Assembly (NCBI GenBank): GCA_027604685.1
Contig: JADHYX010000205.1
Coordinates: 1-38,415 of the forward strand
Reading direction: 5' to 3'
From: Lobulomyces angularis
Lineage: Eukaryota > Chytridiomycota > Chytridiomycetes > Lobulomycetales > Lobulomycetaceae
DNA length: 38,415 nt
The position numbers and the translations under genes were made by a program. Positions 10,504-20,101 of this stretch are shown here, in pieces. The notes below the pieces were generated by a model. That model saw only the letters and a program-made list of their open reading frames with translations. It was not told the origin of the DNA and ran no database searches. Numbering within the stretch: position 1 is the first letter of the stretch; every line of letters starts with the position of its first letter.

Positions 10504-11463
10504 TAACATTAATAAAAAAATTCTAAATTTTTTTTGCAAAAAAAAATAAAGTGAATTTGGCTTTTGAAAAAATTCAAGCCACAATCAGGGTCACCACCAC
10601 AAGCAATTCAAATTCTCAGGAATCACATAATTGTCCTAAATTATTACCTATAGAATCACAATAGTTAACAGTATACAACAACGATTGGCATTAGGTGTTA
10701 AACCATAAACTGTCCATATGACACAATTAGAAGTGAAAAAGAAGATCTTAAACTGTAAAGCTAATTTGTGTTCCTAAAAACATTGTTGAAAGATAGACAT
10801 ATATTCAAGTTTCAAAACTTAAGTTACAAAAAAATAATTTATACAAAAAAATGTCTTTATTTGCTAAAATTCCTTTTGAAAAATCTTAACTGTTCTTAAT
10901 CAGTTGCTGCTCTAATTTTTTTAATGCTGTTTTTCTTGTGAGTGAAAAAAACAAAGTAAAACATATTCATATGGTATCATAAACTGTTTTTAATGAAGAT
11001 AGACCAAAAATCTTAAAAAATTTATTAAAATAATGCCTTAATTCATTTAAAAGAATTTTTCAAAATTTGAATCAAGATGGAGCTTTAAAATATTTGTTAG
11101 TATGACAAGAAACCTTGTTGTAAGTTGATATCAGGATTTTTTTTTTATTTTTTTTTTTAGTAATAAATACCAATATCCTGTATAAAAAAATAACCTGTAT
11201 AAGAAAATAATTTAATTTAAAATTTTTACCATATTTAAATTTCTTAATTTTTTTTTCAGTTCTACTTATAAGAGCTAAGCTGATTTAGACTATCTTAATC
11301 AAATAATATCTTCTTAATCTAAACAAAAAATAGGATGAGTAGTGAAATAATTCTCAAAAATTACCGCTTCGTTAAAAATGTCTATTGAAAAAACCTTTTT
11401 AGATGNNNNNNNNNNAAAAAAAAAATTATACCATTGACTGGATTTAATACAAAATATTAATTA
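10504..11463. other. Divergent intergenic region with assembly gap
   Basis: Separates the minus-strand Mid2-like gene from CIA30 (+). I see no coherent coding frame on either strand. Runs of A and T flank a run of Ns, so the spacing is not reliable. Confidence 0.6.
11406..11415. other. Assembly gap (10 N)
   Basis: Ten Ns directly followed by a run of A. The fixed size suggests a placeholder, so the true length is unknown. Confidence 0.98.
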
Positions 11464-12808
11464 ATGTCTAATCTTCGATTTTTAACCTCTTACTTTCAAA
11501 GATCCCTAAATTATGTTAAAGATGCTACCATGGAAGCAATAAGAATGGATATGAGTTGGAAAAGAGAAATGCCTTTGCTGAGGTATCAATTTTGGTTATT
11601 ATATTTTTGTTAAAAATTATAAATTTAATTTAGGTACCTTACACTAAAAGCAATTTAATTTTTACTAATCATTTACATTAAATTTAATAACTAATAGTTG
11701 TAATTCAATTGAAAATTTGCAAGAATGGGTTGTTGGATCAGATGCTGTATGTACTATACTCTTTTCATAACATTTAATAACTTTTTTTTTAAAAAAAGGA
11801 CATTGGAGGAAACAGCGAAGCATATTGGGGGTTAACTAAATCAAAACATGGAATATTTTGGGGTACATTATCTCAAGAAATTCCTAAAGGTAGCAATATA
11901 AAACATAGCGGATATGCCGGTTTTAGGTCCAAAGAGAGACCTATTACAATGTTTCACAGACCAAGATTTGATTGTGAGCGATTTAGATATTTATATATGA
12001 GATTAAAGGGTGATAATAAACAGTGGTTTGTTAACGTATGTAATTAATGATCAGAAACAAAATTTTTGATTTATTTATTTTTTAGATTCAAACGGATTCA
12101 TTATTTCCAACCTATTTGTATCAACATAGACTTGTCTTTAAAACACCTGGAGAATGGGAAACTATTATGGTACGTAAATTTTACTGAGTATTTTCTTTAT
12201 TAAAATACTTGTAAATGAAGATTCCATAAGTAATAATTTTAATTTAGATTCCATTCAGAGATTTCGTCTTAACCTCGGAAGGATTCGTTCAACCTCGACA
12301 AATTGTTATGGATCGAAGTAAAATTCGCACCTTTGGTTTTAGCGTCGTTCGTCAAGATGGAGACTTTTGCTTAGAGATAGATTATTTGAAAGCATTTAAT
12401 ACCCCAAATACATTCGGCGATAGAGATATTTTAGGAGCAGGAGAGTATATTGATGAAAAAGGCAACATATGCAACATTCGAGAAAGGGACGGAGAAGAAA
12501 AGTTTAAACGATTATATGAATTTAGTCAAGGAGAGAATAATCAGATGGAAGATATCAACAAAAAAAAAAAACAAATTAAAGTGATAGATTTAGAGAGTGA
12601 ATTTAAAACGAAAATCGGTGCAGGAATACCGTTTGATAAAATTTATACTGGTGACGAAAATAAAGATAGATTACTCAAAAAAGGTTTGCCGAATGAACTA
12701 ACATCGGAGATCAAAAATAAAGGTGAGGATGAGCTGGAAAAGTTATTACAAATGGTTAGCAGCGAGAATCTCACTAAACTTGAAAAAAAAAAAAATAAGA
12801 AGAATTAA
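11464..12808 (+). CDS. CIA30/NDUFAF1-family complex I assembly factor
   Basis: Five exons: 11464-11582, 11698-11746, 11799-12035, 12086-12169, 12248-12808; 349 residues. The CIA30 domain covers roughly residues 50-240: EWVVGSDADIGGNSEAYW, then FWGTLSQEIPKGSNIKHSGY, GFRSKERP, YLYMRLKGDNKQWFVN, TYLYQHRL, GEWETIMIPFRDFVLTSEG and SKIRTFGFSV. The family guides intermediate assembly of mitochondrial NADH:ubiquinone oxidoreductase. The N-terminus (MSNLRFLTSYFQRSLNY) is Arg/aromatic-rich without acids, fitting a mitochondrial presequence. The C-terminus continues about 100 residues beyond the domain with a Lys/Glu-rich, probably helical tail. Its presence implies the organism still builds complex I. 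The intron ending at 11798 uses an AAAAAAAG acceptor. Confidence 0.9.
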
Positions 12809-13045
12809 AGAAAATAGTTTTTATCATAGCTTTTAAAAAAATGAAAAACTGCCAAATATAATAATTTAATCTTAGTTTTTTTAATAAAAAGTAATACAGA
12901 TTTTAACTAACAATTTTTAATACTGCGCTTTAAATTTCATTTTTAATGTCTACACCAGGTAACTTGGATAAAATGCTGAAATATTTTTCTTATTTATTTT
13001 TGTTACACCATCAGACACTGCGAAATTCTTCAATCAAAAAAAAAA

Positions 13046-13602
13046 ATGTTTTCAAGAGAAAGTTGGAAAGAAAGGTCAACTTCACTTAGAGTTGCTATAA
13101 TCTTAGTAGTCTGGTAAACATTACTTGAAAATTTTTTAAAAACCGACGCAATTATAAAAATTTAGGTCCTTAATTCAAAATATTTATTCCCTCGTTACTG
13201 GGAGTCCTTATAGCTTGATCGTCGGACTTCCTTTACTTTTCTTGCACTGCATATTAGGATATGCTATTCATAAAAATCTATCTTCTGTTCCATTAATAAT
13301 ATCTATAGAAATAGGACTGTAATAATTTTTCAATTTTAATTACTTAATTTTTAACCTTTTTTTTTTTAGTAATCTCTTCAACATATTGTTTGATATAGCT
13401 CTTACTCTTATCCTTTCCGCTGGCCTTGCAATAATATTTCCTTTATTTTGGATCTGGACTATTATAAAAGGTAAGTGAAACGAAAAGTTTAATATAAATT
13501 TAAAATCAAATTTTAGTTGCAGTCTTTGTGTTGTTAATGGGCCCACTGTATTACTATAGACGAGAGTTGACTAATGGTGCTAATGTATTTAGCAGAGCTT
13601 AG
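13046..13602 (+). CDS. Small four-TM membrane protein, unknown function
   Basis: Four exons, 13046-13113, 13166-13318, 13370-13470 and 13517-13602, give 135 residues in a consistent frame. Four hydrophobic segments are visible: near VAIILVVWSLIQ, LIVGLPLLFLHCILGYAI, LFDIALTLILSAGLAIIFPL with FWIWTIIKV close behind, and VAVFVLLMGPLYYY. The N-terminus is charged (MFSRESWKERSTS) and the C-terminus ends RRELTNGANVFSRA. I do not recognise a family. The spacing and paired short loops recall small tetraspan proteins of endomembranes. It lies 240 bp downstream of CIA30 on the same strand, with no sign of linked function. An A run of nine bases directly precedes the ATG. Confidence 0.75.
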
Positions 13603-13836
13603 TATCTTCAGTATTATCTCAGTTTTTTCTTTTCATTTTTTTTTTATTAAATTATAATCTTTTAAAATACTGTAAGCACTATTTTTCATTACTTAACATT
13701 TCTTTGATTTAATAAAAAGGTATTTTCCTGAAAGGAGTTTTTTATTTGAATAGTTAGCGAAAAAAATCTTATTCAATTATTCCATTTAACTATTATCTAA
13801 AAAGAAGAATAAAAAATAAAAACATTTATTGAACAG

Positions 13837-14039
13837 CGCAATATGAGTTAGCTGTGGTGCTTTCAACTTTTGAATCTTTTTCAGAACCTTCTTTATCACA
13901 AACACATAAGTTTTCAGGTTTAACACCTGCTAAAGCTGAATCAATATGTTTACCACAACTATTTGAAAACAAAAATATAAATGTTTTACAATTAAGAAAA
14001 AAGTTGAGAAGAAAATTACCCACTCCAAGTAGTCTTTAA
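13837..14039 (+). CDS. Doubtful small ORF, possibly a terminal exon
   Basis: An open frame of 66 codons follows a CAG acceptor-like site at 13834-13836 and ends at TAA 14037-14039. It has no ATG, so an unseen first exon would be needed. The peptide looks protein-like: FESFSEPSLSQTHKFSG, LTPAKAESICLPQLFENK, VLQLRKKLRRKLPTPSSL. The opposite strand is also open (ATG at 14023, stop at 13826) and would encode a 65-residue peptide with a hydrophobic N-terminus and several Cys. The two cannot both be ordinary genes, and I cannot decide between them from sequence alone. Confidence 0.28.
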
Positions 14040-14360
14040 ACATTTACTACCTAGTAAATTATTTTTATTTTAAATTGTATATAAAAAAATAAAGCAAAGA
14101 GTTAAAAGTTTAATTTTGGTTTAATTTTTTTTTTTACATTGAACTTTATAACACATTTTTTCTCAAATTTTTTATTTTTAATTTTATTTTTTAAATTATT
14201 TTTTAAATTTTCTTCAGCCATACCTTAAAAAGACTGATAGAAAAATTTACAAAAATCATGAAAAAAAGAAGTTATCTACATTAGGAAGTTTAACTTGAGA
14301 ATATTGAGCAAAAACAGTTTTTTCAATATTTTCATATATTAGTAAAATTTACAAAGTTTA
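14040..14360. other. Intergenic
   Basis: About 320 bp of poly-A/T rich sequence holding the TAF8 3' UTR (an AATAAA-like stretch is present on both strands). I see nothing else. Confidence 0.5.
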
Positions 14361-15282
14361 CTATAAAACTTCATTTCTTTTTCTTTTTTTTCTATAATCC
14401 ACAAAAAAATTTTCATTGTCCTCTTTTCCCTCCAATAACTTCACCAGGTTCTCTTCTGCTTTTCTTTTCAGATCAATCTGAGTTTTTCTAACAGTTATCA
14501 AATCTGGCTTGCGCGCTGCTTCCCTCTAAATTAAAAAGTTTCAAAATATTTAAGAACACAAGAAAAAACTTTTATAATGAATAATTATACATACAACGGT
14601 ATTTTGAAAAGTATGTTTCGATGGGAAAGCTGGTAAATAATGAGGAATATTTGATGGTATCCAATAATAGTTATTTAAAAAAAGTTCTCTTGATGTTAGG
14701 CGGTCATCAATGCCTATAAAAAGTAAATTTACTTATTAAGTTTATTCTAAATTTAATATACCAAAAAGAGGGAAAAAACTGAAAAAAGTGGCAAATTCCT
14801 TCTGGTGCCTTTCGTCTAACTTCGGTAATGGAAGTTTTTTATTTTTTAATATGTTAGGGTAATTATTTAAATTGACAATGTGTGCCATATCTATTAAGTT
14901 GGGTTGTAATCTAAACGTTGGTTTTTTTCAAAACAATTCAAGTTCAATTTTTTTTACCTATTCTGCAATTTTGTTTTATTAACAATAGAAGTGAACAATT
15001 CTTTTTGATAAGTTAATGTTGCTTGTAAAAAATGATTTAGTGCAGTATTTTCAATTCCTATTTTTAAACCAAAGCAAATTAAGTAAATAATGTCCCATAT
15101 ATTTCAAGTTTTCTTGTAATTTTAGCTTCTTTTTTGAAAATTAAAAAACTTTTTTCGAACCTGTAAAACCAATTTCTTTACATTGTAAAGCTATTAACTT
15201 TTTAAGATAATCTATATCGAAAAAATAAGTTAGATTGCTGTATATATGATCACGAGTTACCTTGTGCCAGTTCTTCCGCCAT
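14361..15282 (-). CDS. TAF8: TFIID subunit TAF8
   Basis: Six short exons starting at ATG 15282 give about 200 residues. The N-terminal histone fold (MAEELAQ DYLKKLIALQCKEIGF, then GIENTALNHFLQATLTYQKE) matches the TAF8 helix-loop-helix that pairs with TAF10. It is followed by a linker and the TAF8 C-terminal domain, with YYWIPSNIPHYLPAFPSKHT, then FQNTV and the Arg/Lys-rich helix REAARKPDLITVRKTQIDLK. In TFIID this segment binds TAF2 and the TAF5/6/9 core. A basic KKRKRN near the end is a likely nuclear localisation signal; TAF8 is known to carry the import signal for TAF10. It is about 100-150 residues shorter than animal TAF8, mainly in the tail. It is transcribed divergently from the CCCH gene, 130 bp apart. 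Confidence 0.85.
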
Positions 15283-15412
15283 TCTAAATCAACGTTGGTT
15301 TATATATATAACGTTGTATTTTGTATTAATTGCAATACTACTACAGAAGAATTTTAATATTTGTATGATGGACAATTTGAAATGGTGTAACATAAAAATA
15401 ATTTATAGAAAA
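15283..15412. promoter_or_regulatory. Divergent promoter TAF8 / CCCH gene with paired AACGTT sites
   Basis: Only 130 bp separates the two start codons. Two identical self-complementary AACGTT hexamers (15291-15296 and 15310-15315) flank a TATATATATA tract (15301-15310), so the element reads nearly the same on both strands. Shared bidirectional control is inferred from position and symmetry. Confidence 0.5.
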
Positions 15413-16991
15413 ATGAATAACGAAATTCAACGCCAGATTGACTTACTCCAAAGTATGTAAAAAAGATGTTATTGTTAATATACTGCTCGTGTTGAATATT
15501 TTATTATTCTATCACCTTTAATAACCTTTTTTTTTACAAATTAATTAATTTTAAATAGATGCCATCACTAAGTCCAATCTGCCATATAATACAGTAAACA
15601 GCCATTCATCTCATAATATTCCATCATATGTTAGAACAGCGAATAGATTGGTTAGAGCTGATATTTTTGGGAAAGATACATCAAGTGCAATATCAAAAAA
15701 CTTGAAACGTAACGTTCATCCGTATAATAAATCATATCCTAAACAGTGCAGTGCATCACGCATTAAGCCTTATTCCTACGCTTCACAAGGTAGATATTCT
15801 AACGCCAGTTTTAAGAGGTACTTATGTGTGCTTTAAAAAACTAACTTTTTTATGTTTAGCGTTCCCAAGTGCGCTGCACCATTTGCTTCCAAAAATAAGG
15901 GATTGTTAATTGTTGATGGTGTACAATACGTCAAAAGCTCAAAAGGTAATCAGTTAGTGAATGCGAAGCAAAAAGAAGAGTACCACAAGAAAAGATTAAT
16001 TAATGTAAATGGAGTTGAATTCATATTGGATCCAATCAAAAAGCGATTGGTTAGAAGTACAGGTACAAAGAGCTCATTATTGTTTTCCTCACTTTCCAAC
16101 GTTTAGGCATTCCACCTGTGTCGGTCAATTTGAAAAGCACCCCTAAAAAAGTTCTTCTTAATGGAAAAACTTATCACAGAACTAAACTTGGTAATTTTAT
16201 TTCAGACGAAAAAATGCAGTAAGTTTTCTGTTTAAATATTTAAATTAATGTTTACTTAAATACTTCCTAGACTAGATAATCTTAAGTTAAAAACTTACTG
16301 CAAATTCTTTAATCGAGGTTTCACTTCAAAAAATATATTTTGTTTTTTACCTCTTATAGGTTGCTGTAAAAAAAGGTTTTGCAAGCTGATTCATGATCCC
16401 AAAAGAATCGTAATGTGCTCTTATTTTCTTTCAGAAAATTTGGAAAATCCATCTCACAATAAATTAGCTTGTAAATTTTCACACTTGCCTTCAGAATTTA
16501 ATATGCCGTTATGTAGAAACTTCCAAGTTTCATTGTGTGAAAAAGGTGCAGACTGTAAATTTCTTCATGTTAAAGTTGCCAAGGATGCTTTAATATGCAG
16601 AGATTTTGCATTTAACGGATATTGCGAACTTGGTAAGAAATGTGAAAAAAAGCATATTTTTTTTTGCCCAGATTTTGTCGATAATAATGGCAACTGCTTA
16701 AACAAAAAGTGTAAACTTTTTCATCCAAAAAACAAACTTCAGAAAAAAAGAGATTTAAGTGTTGAGGGGCCTAGCTCTTCAACAGAAATTGGAGAGGAAA
16801 CAACGGAAGAATTGGAGGAAGATGTATTAATTACACCAGTATTTGATGTAGATCCAGCAGAAATTGAAGAAGAAGATGATGATGAACTTGACTCTGAAGA
16901 TGATGCTGTTAATGATTATTTGTTTGTGGTGAATGATTCAAATGAAACCAATGAAGATGACTACGATGTTCCCTCTTTATCTTTACACTGA
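15413..16991 (+). CDS. ZC3H3-like CCCH zinc-finger protein
   Basis: Six exons: 15413-15452, 15559-15817, 15860-16062, 16107-16218, 16271-16317, 16360-16991; 430 residues. The N-terminal half is basic, with two related motifs, LIVDGVQYVKSSKGNQLV and LINVNGVEFILDPIKKRLVR, and a third, VLLNGKTYHRTKLGNFIS; the VNGxxF/Y...LVR repeats are seen in ZC3H3 relatives. A tandem CCCH array follows: CKFFNRGCCKKRFCKLIH, a second finger beginning CSYFL, CRNFQVSLCEKGADCKFLH, CRDFAFNGYCELGKKCEKKH and CPDFVDNNGNCLNKKCKLFH. The tail is very acidic (EEDDDELDSEDD). ZC3H3 family proteins act in nuclear mRNA polyadenylation and export. Splicing out 16318-16359 is needed to make finger 1 correct. Finger 2 lacks one expected Cys. 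Confidence 0.82.
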
Positions 16992-17288
16992 GTTGTTTTG
17001 ATAAGAGACATTTCAACATAATATTTTAAAAAAAATTTTTTCATTTTTTTGTTTAATTTAACTAAATTCTAAACTAAAATATTTGAAAAAAAACATGTAA
17101 ATTTAAAGACCTTTTTCTTTTTTGATGATTAGTTTTTCAGAAATCAATATCATTTTAAAAAAAAAAACCCCCCTTTTTTTCAAATATTTTCCTTCATTCC
17201 TTTTTATCTCGTATAATATTTTTTTTGTAAAAATGCAAAAATTTTGTTTTACAAAAAATTTTTTTTCAAGAAGAGTAATTTCTTTAAA

Positions 17289-17874
17289 ATGGACAAAATC
17301 AAAGAGGTAGGAATTTTAATCAAATGTTAATAAAATTGTTTTTAAAAAATAATTATTAAAATTTTAAGTATGATATTAAAGCGAATTTTTTCATTTTGTA
17401 GAAATTAGAAAAACTCAGGATTGAATGTGAAACAGCAAACTCTAAAGTCGAAAAAGCAGATCATGAAGTAAAAGAGCTACGCTCTACATTAGAAAAAAGG
17501 GATACAGAACTTCAAACTTTAAACAATAAAATTAGCCTGCTTCAAATGGATCTGGAAAGGCAGGAAAAGAAAAGTGAAGATGTGAGCACTAAAATGTTTT
17601 TAATTAATTCACCATTTTTTTTTTCTTTTTATTTAAATTTTATGAACATGTAGCTTACTGAAAAGTATGTAAAGAACAGAACATCACTTAACTAAATTTA
17701 ATTTTGTTTAGAGTTCGACAATTTGAAATGACTGCAGAACAGTTAGAAAGGAAGTTAAAGCAAACTGAACAAGAAAGAGCAGATTTTGAAAAAAAGTTGG
17801 AGGATATGACTACAAATTACAATTCAGTAAAAAACGAATTAGCTACTACTTTAAAGGGCTTAGAAGACTTATAA
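17289..17874 (+). CDS. Tropomyosin, unusually short (123 residues)
   Basis: Four exons: 17289-17306, 17402-17581, 17654-17664 and 17712-17874, giving 372 nt including the stop. The protein starts MDKIKEKLEKLRIECE, matching the fungal tropomyosin start (yeast Tpm1 MDKIREKL), and ends with ELATTLKGLEDL, like the ELDEIAASLENL-type fungal terminus. It is an uninterrupted two-stranded coiled coil with clear heptads and almost no Pro or Gly. Tropomyosin polymerises end to end along actin filaments and directs myosin and formin function. Length is the oddity: yeast Tpm2 and fission yeast Cdc8 have 161 residues and Tpm1 has 199. This is 38 shorter than 161, the same step as between Tpm2 and Tpm1. Exon 3 is only 11 nt long. 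All introns preserve phase. Confidence 0.85.
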
Positions 17875-18110
17875 ATAATTAAACTAAATATAAATTAATT
17901 TATTTATAATAGTTATTTAATTCAAATTTTTATCAATTCCACTTCCTCTTTTGAATTGTTTTGCTAATTTTAATAAAATAATTTTTTTTCATAGGAGTTA
18001 TAAGCTAATAATATATAAGAAATAAAGAAATACATAACCTCTGATAAGAAAAAATTAAAAAATGAATATTAAATTGGAAACTGAAAAAAAATAGATGTTT
18101 AAAAAGAATT

Positions 18111-19656
18111 TTAAGCAACTTCTGCATGTTCCTCTTCAACTTGGAGTTGTTCGCTTTCGTGTTGCTTAACTTCGCTGTCCTCATGTGTTTCAGCTCCCAC
18201 AGTTTGTTCTTCCTCTACATGATTTTCAACTTCATGTTTTTCATTTTCAGGTTCTGCAGATTCCTCTTCACCGTTTCCAGTGTCATGCTCGACAATTATT
18301 TCTTGACTTGCCGCAACACTTTTTTCACTGCCAACTTTTCCACTCAATGACTGATTAAAATCTTCATTATTTATATCCAAATCTTTGACCCAAGTTGGGA
18401 GATGATGTACATGCGATTCATTTTCATCATGAGCCTTCGTTCTCTCTTCTTCCAATGCTTTTGTTATGCGCTGTAATCTTTCTTTCTCCTTATGTTCTTT
18501 CTCCAATCGTTCATTTAATAATTCCACCTCTTCGGCTGATCCAGGTTCTGGCAACGGTGCATCAGAGTGAGCTGGTTTGGTTTCCGTTTCAGTTGATGGC
18601 ACTGCATTTGGATCATATAGTTGCACCACTTCAGATTTAAGCTGCTTAATGTAGTCTTCCAAGGCAGCTCTTTGCAGTGCTTTAAGAAATTATTAAATAA
18701 CCTTTGATTTTTTATGAGTAATAATTACCTTCAGCTTCAATCATTTGTCTCATCTCGTTTATGCCATCATGAGCCTCTCGATTCCCTTCGATTAAGGCAT
18801 TTGTGTTTTGTTCCAATCTTTCATTAACACTGTTTAACTCCTTTATTTTTAACTGGTATTCTTCTATTTCTCTTTTGAGCTTTTCATGCTGATTATTGAA
18901 AAGTTCAAGTTCTTTTCTTTCATCTTCAATTTTCACATCTAATTGGCTCAGTTCTATTTTGAGATTTTTAACCTTCTCTTGGTCTTCTTGTGAAACCTCT
19001 TCAGGACTTTCAGAGTTTATCATATTAATTTTTTCCTCCAGTTCCTTTATTTGTAATTCAATTTTGGTCCTTTCTTCATGTAAAGTGTTATACTTAAGTT
19101 CTGCCTCTTCAATTTCTAGTCTTTTTAATCTTTCATTTTCCAATTGCTCTTCAATGTTGATACTTTCAACAGCTGCTGTATTAGATAAAACTTCAGACTC
19201 TAGCGGAACCTTAGCTGCTTGCAACTGCAACACTTGCTCTTTGACGTGTTCTTCCCATGGTGCATCGATGAAGTGAAATTGAGTGGTGTGGTCAACTTCA
19301 GTCACAGTCAAAAAAGTATGTAAAAAAAAAATATTTTTTATTCACTTACTGTAATAAATTCCGACTTGTTCATCATAAGCTTCTTCCCAAGCATATGGTA
19401 ATTCACCGGCAACAATATCTCTAATGTCATGTTTTCTCAAGTCATAGGTCCTTGGGTCTACCCAAGTGGTGGACTTTGAATTATGGTCAATAAAGTAGTG
19501 TCTATTCGTTTTTCCCCATGGTGCCTTCTCCCTAAATAAAAAATGAGATTAAATAGACAACAAAAAATGATACCAGTTTTGAGGTAAGGGCCCCAAAACT
19601 TCTTCGGTCTCGATTTTAGAATTAATAGCAATTGGGGTATATGCAAGGTTATCCAT
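18111..19656 (-). CDS. WWC/KIBRA-like protein: two WW domains and coiled coil
   Basis: Four exons on the minus strand: 19574-19656, 19350-19531, 18729-19295, 18111-18679; 466 residues. WW1 covers about residues 23-55 (LGPLPQNWEKAPWGKTNRHY, FIDHNSKSTTWVDPR). WW2 follows about 15 residues later (GELPYAWEEAYDEQVGIYYI, DHTTQFHFIDAPW). Close tandem WW domains with GELPYAWEEAYDEQVG in the second are diagnostic of WWC1/KIBRA, where the second WW lacks the final Pro/Trp pair of a classic WW. A long Glu/Lys-rich coiled coil follows (about residues 95-280), then an acidic disordered tail. WWC proteins scaffold Hippo signalling and bind PPxY partners. The C2 domain and aPKC-binding region of animal WWCs are absent, so this could be a shorter relative. 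The last intron uses an AAG acceptor. Confidence 0.75.
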
Positions 19657-20101
19657 TTAAGAAATTTTTTGTTAAATTAAAAAGAATTTTATTTTTTTAT
19701 TATTTTATTTTATATTTTTAATTATTTTTACTGAAACCATAATCTAACCAATCTAAACTTTAAAATTCTAGAACAATAATTTATTATTTTGTTAAAACAA
19801 AGAGGTAAAAATAATCCTTAAAAAGTATTTATCAATTTTTACAGTAAATAAGGGAACAATTTTCTTAAATTTAGCAACTATTGTATAGAATTCAAACTGC
19901 CTAAATTTCAATAAAATTGCTGCATAATTCCCAGTAGCCTTTTAAAGTCCTTAACACAAAGAATGTACAGAGCCAAATAATTTTCATTAGAAAATATTAA
20001 TCAACTTAAGTTTAGATTAATGATATATACATAATTAAATTAAATTCAGTATAGTTATTTGCAATTAAAAAAATATAACTATAAAACCCATCACATTCGT
20101 T
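19657..20101. other. Intergenic, WWC-like upstream region
   Basis: About 445 bp between the WWC-like start and the RhoGAP stop codon, both on the minus strand. No coding frame or clear motif is seen. Confidence 0.55.

Noticed and set aside
18126..19276. Plus-strand Phe/Ser/Leu-rich frames
   Set aside because: Antisense shadow of the Glu/Lys-rich coiled coil of the WWC-like gene.
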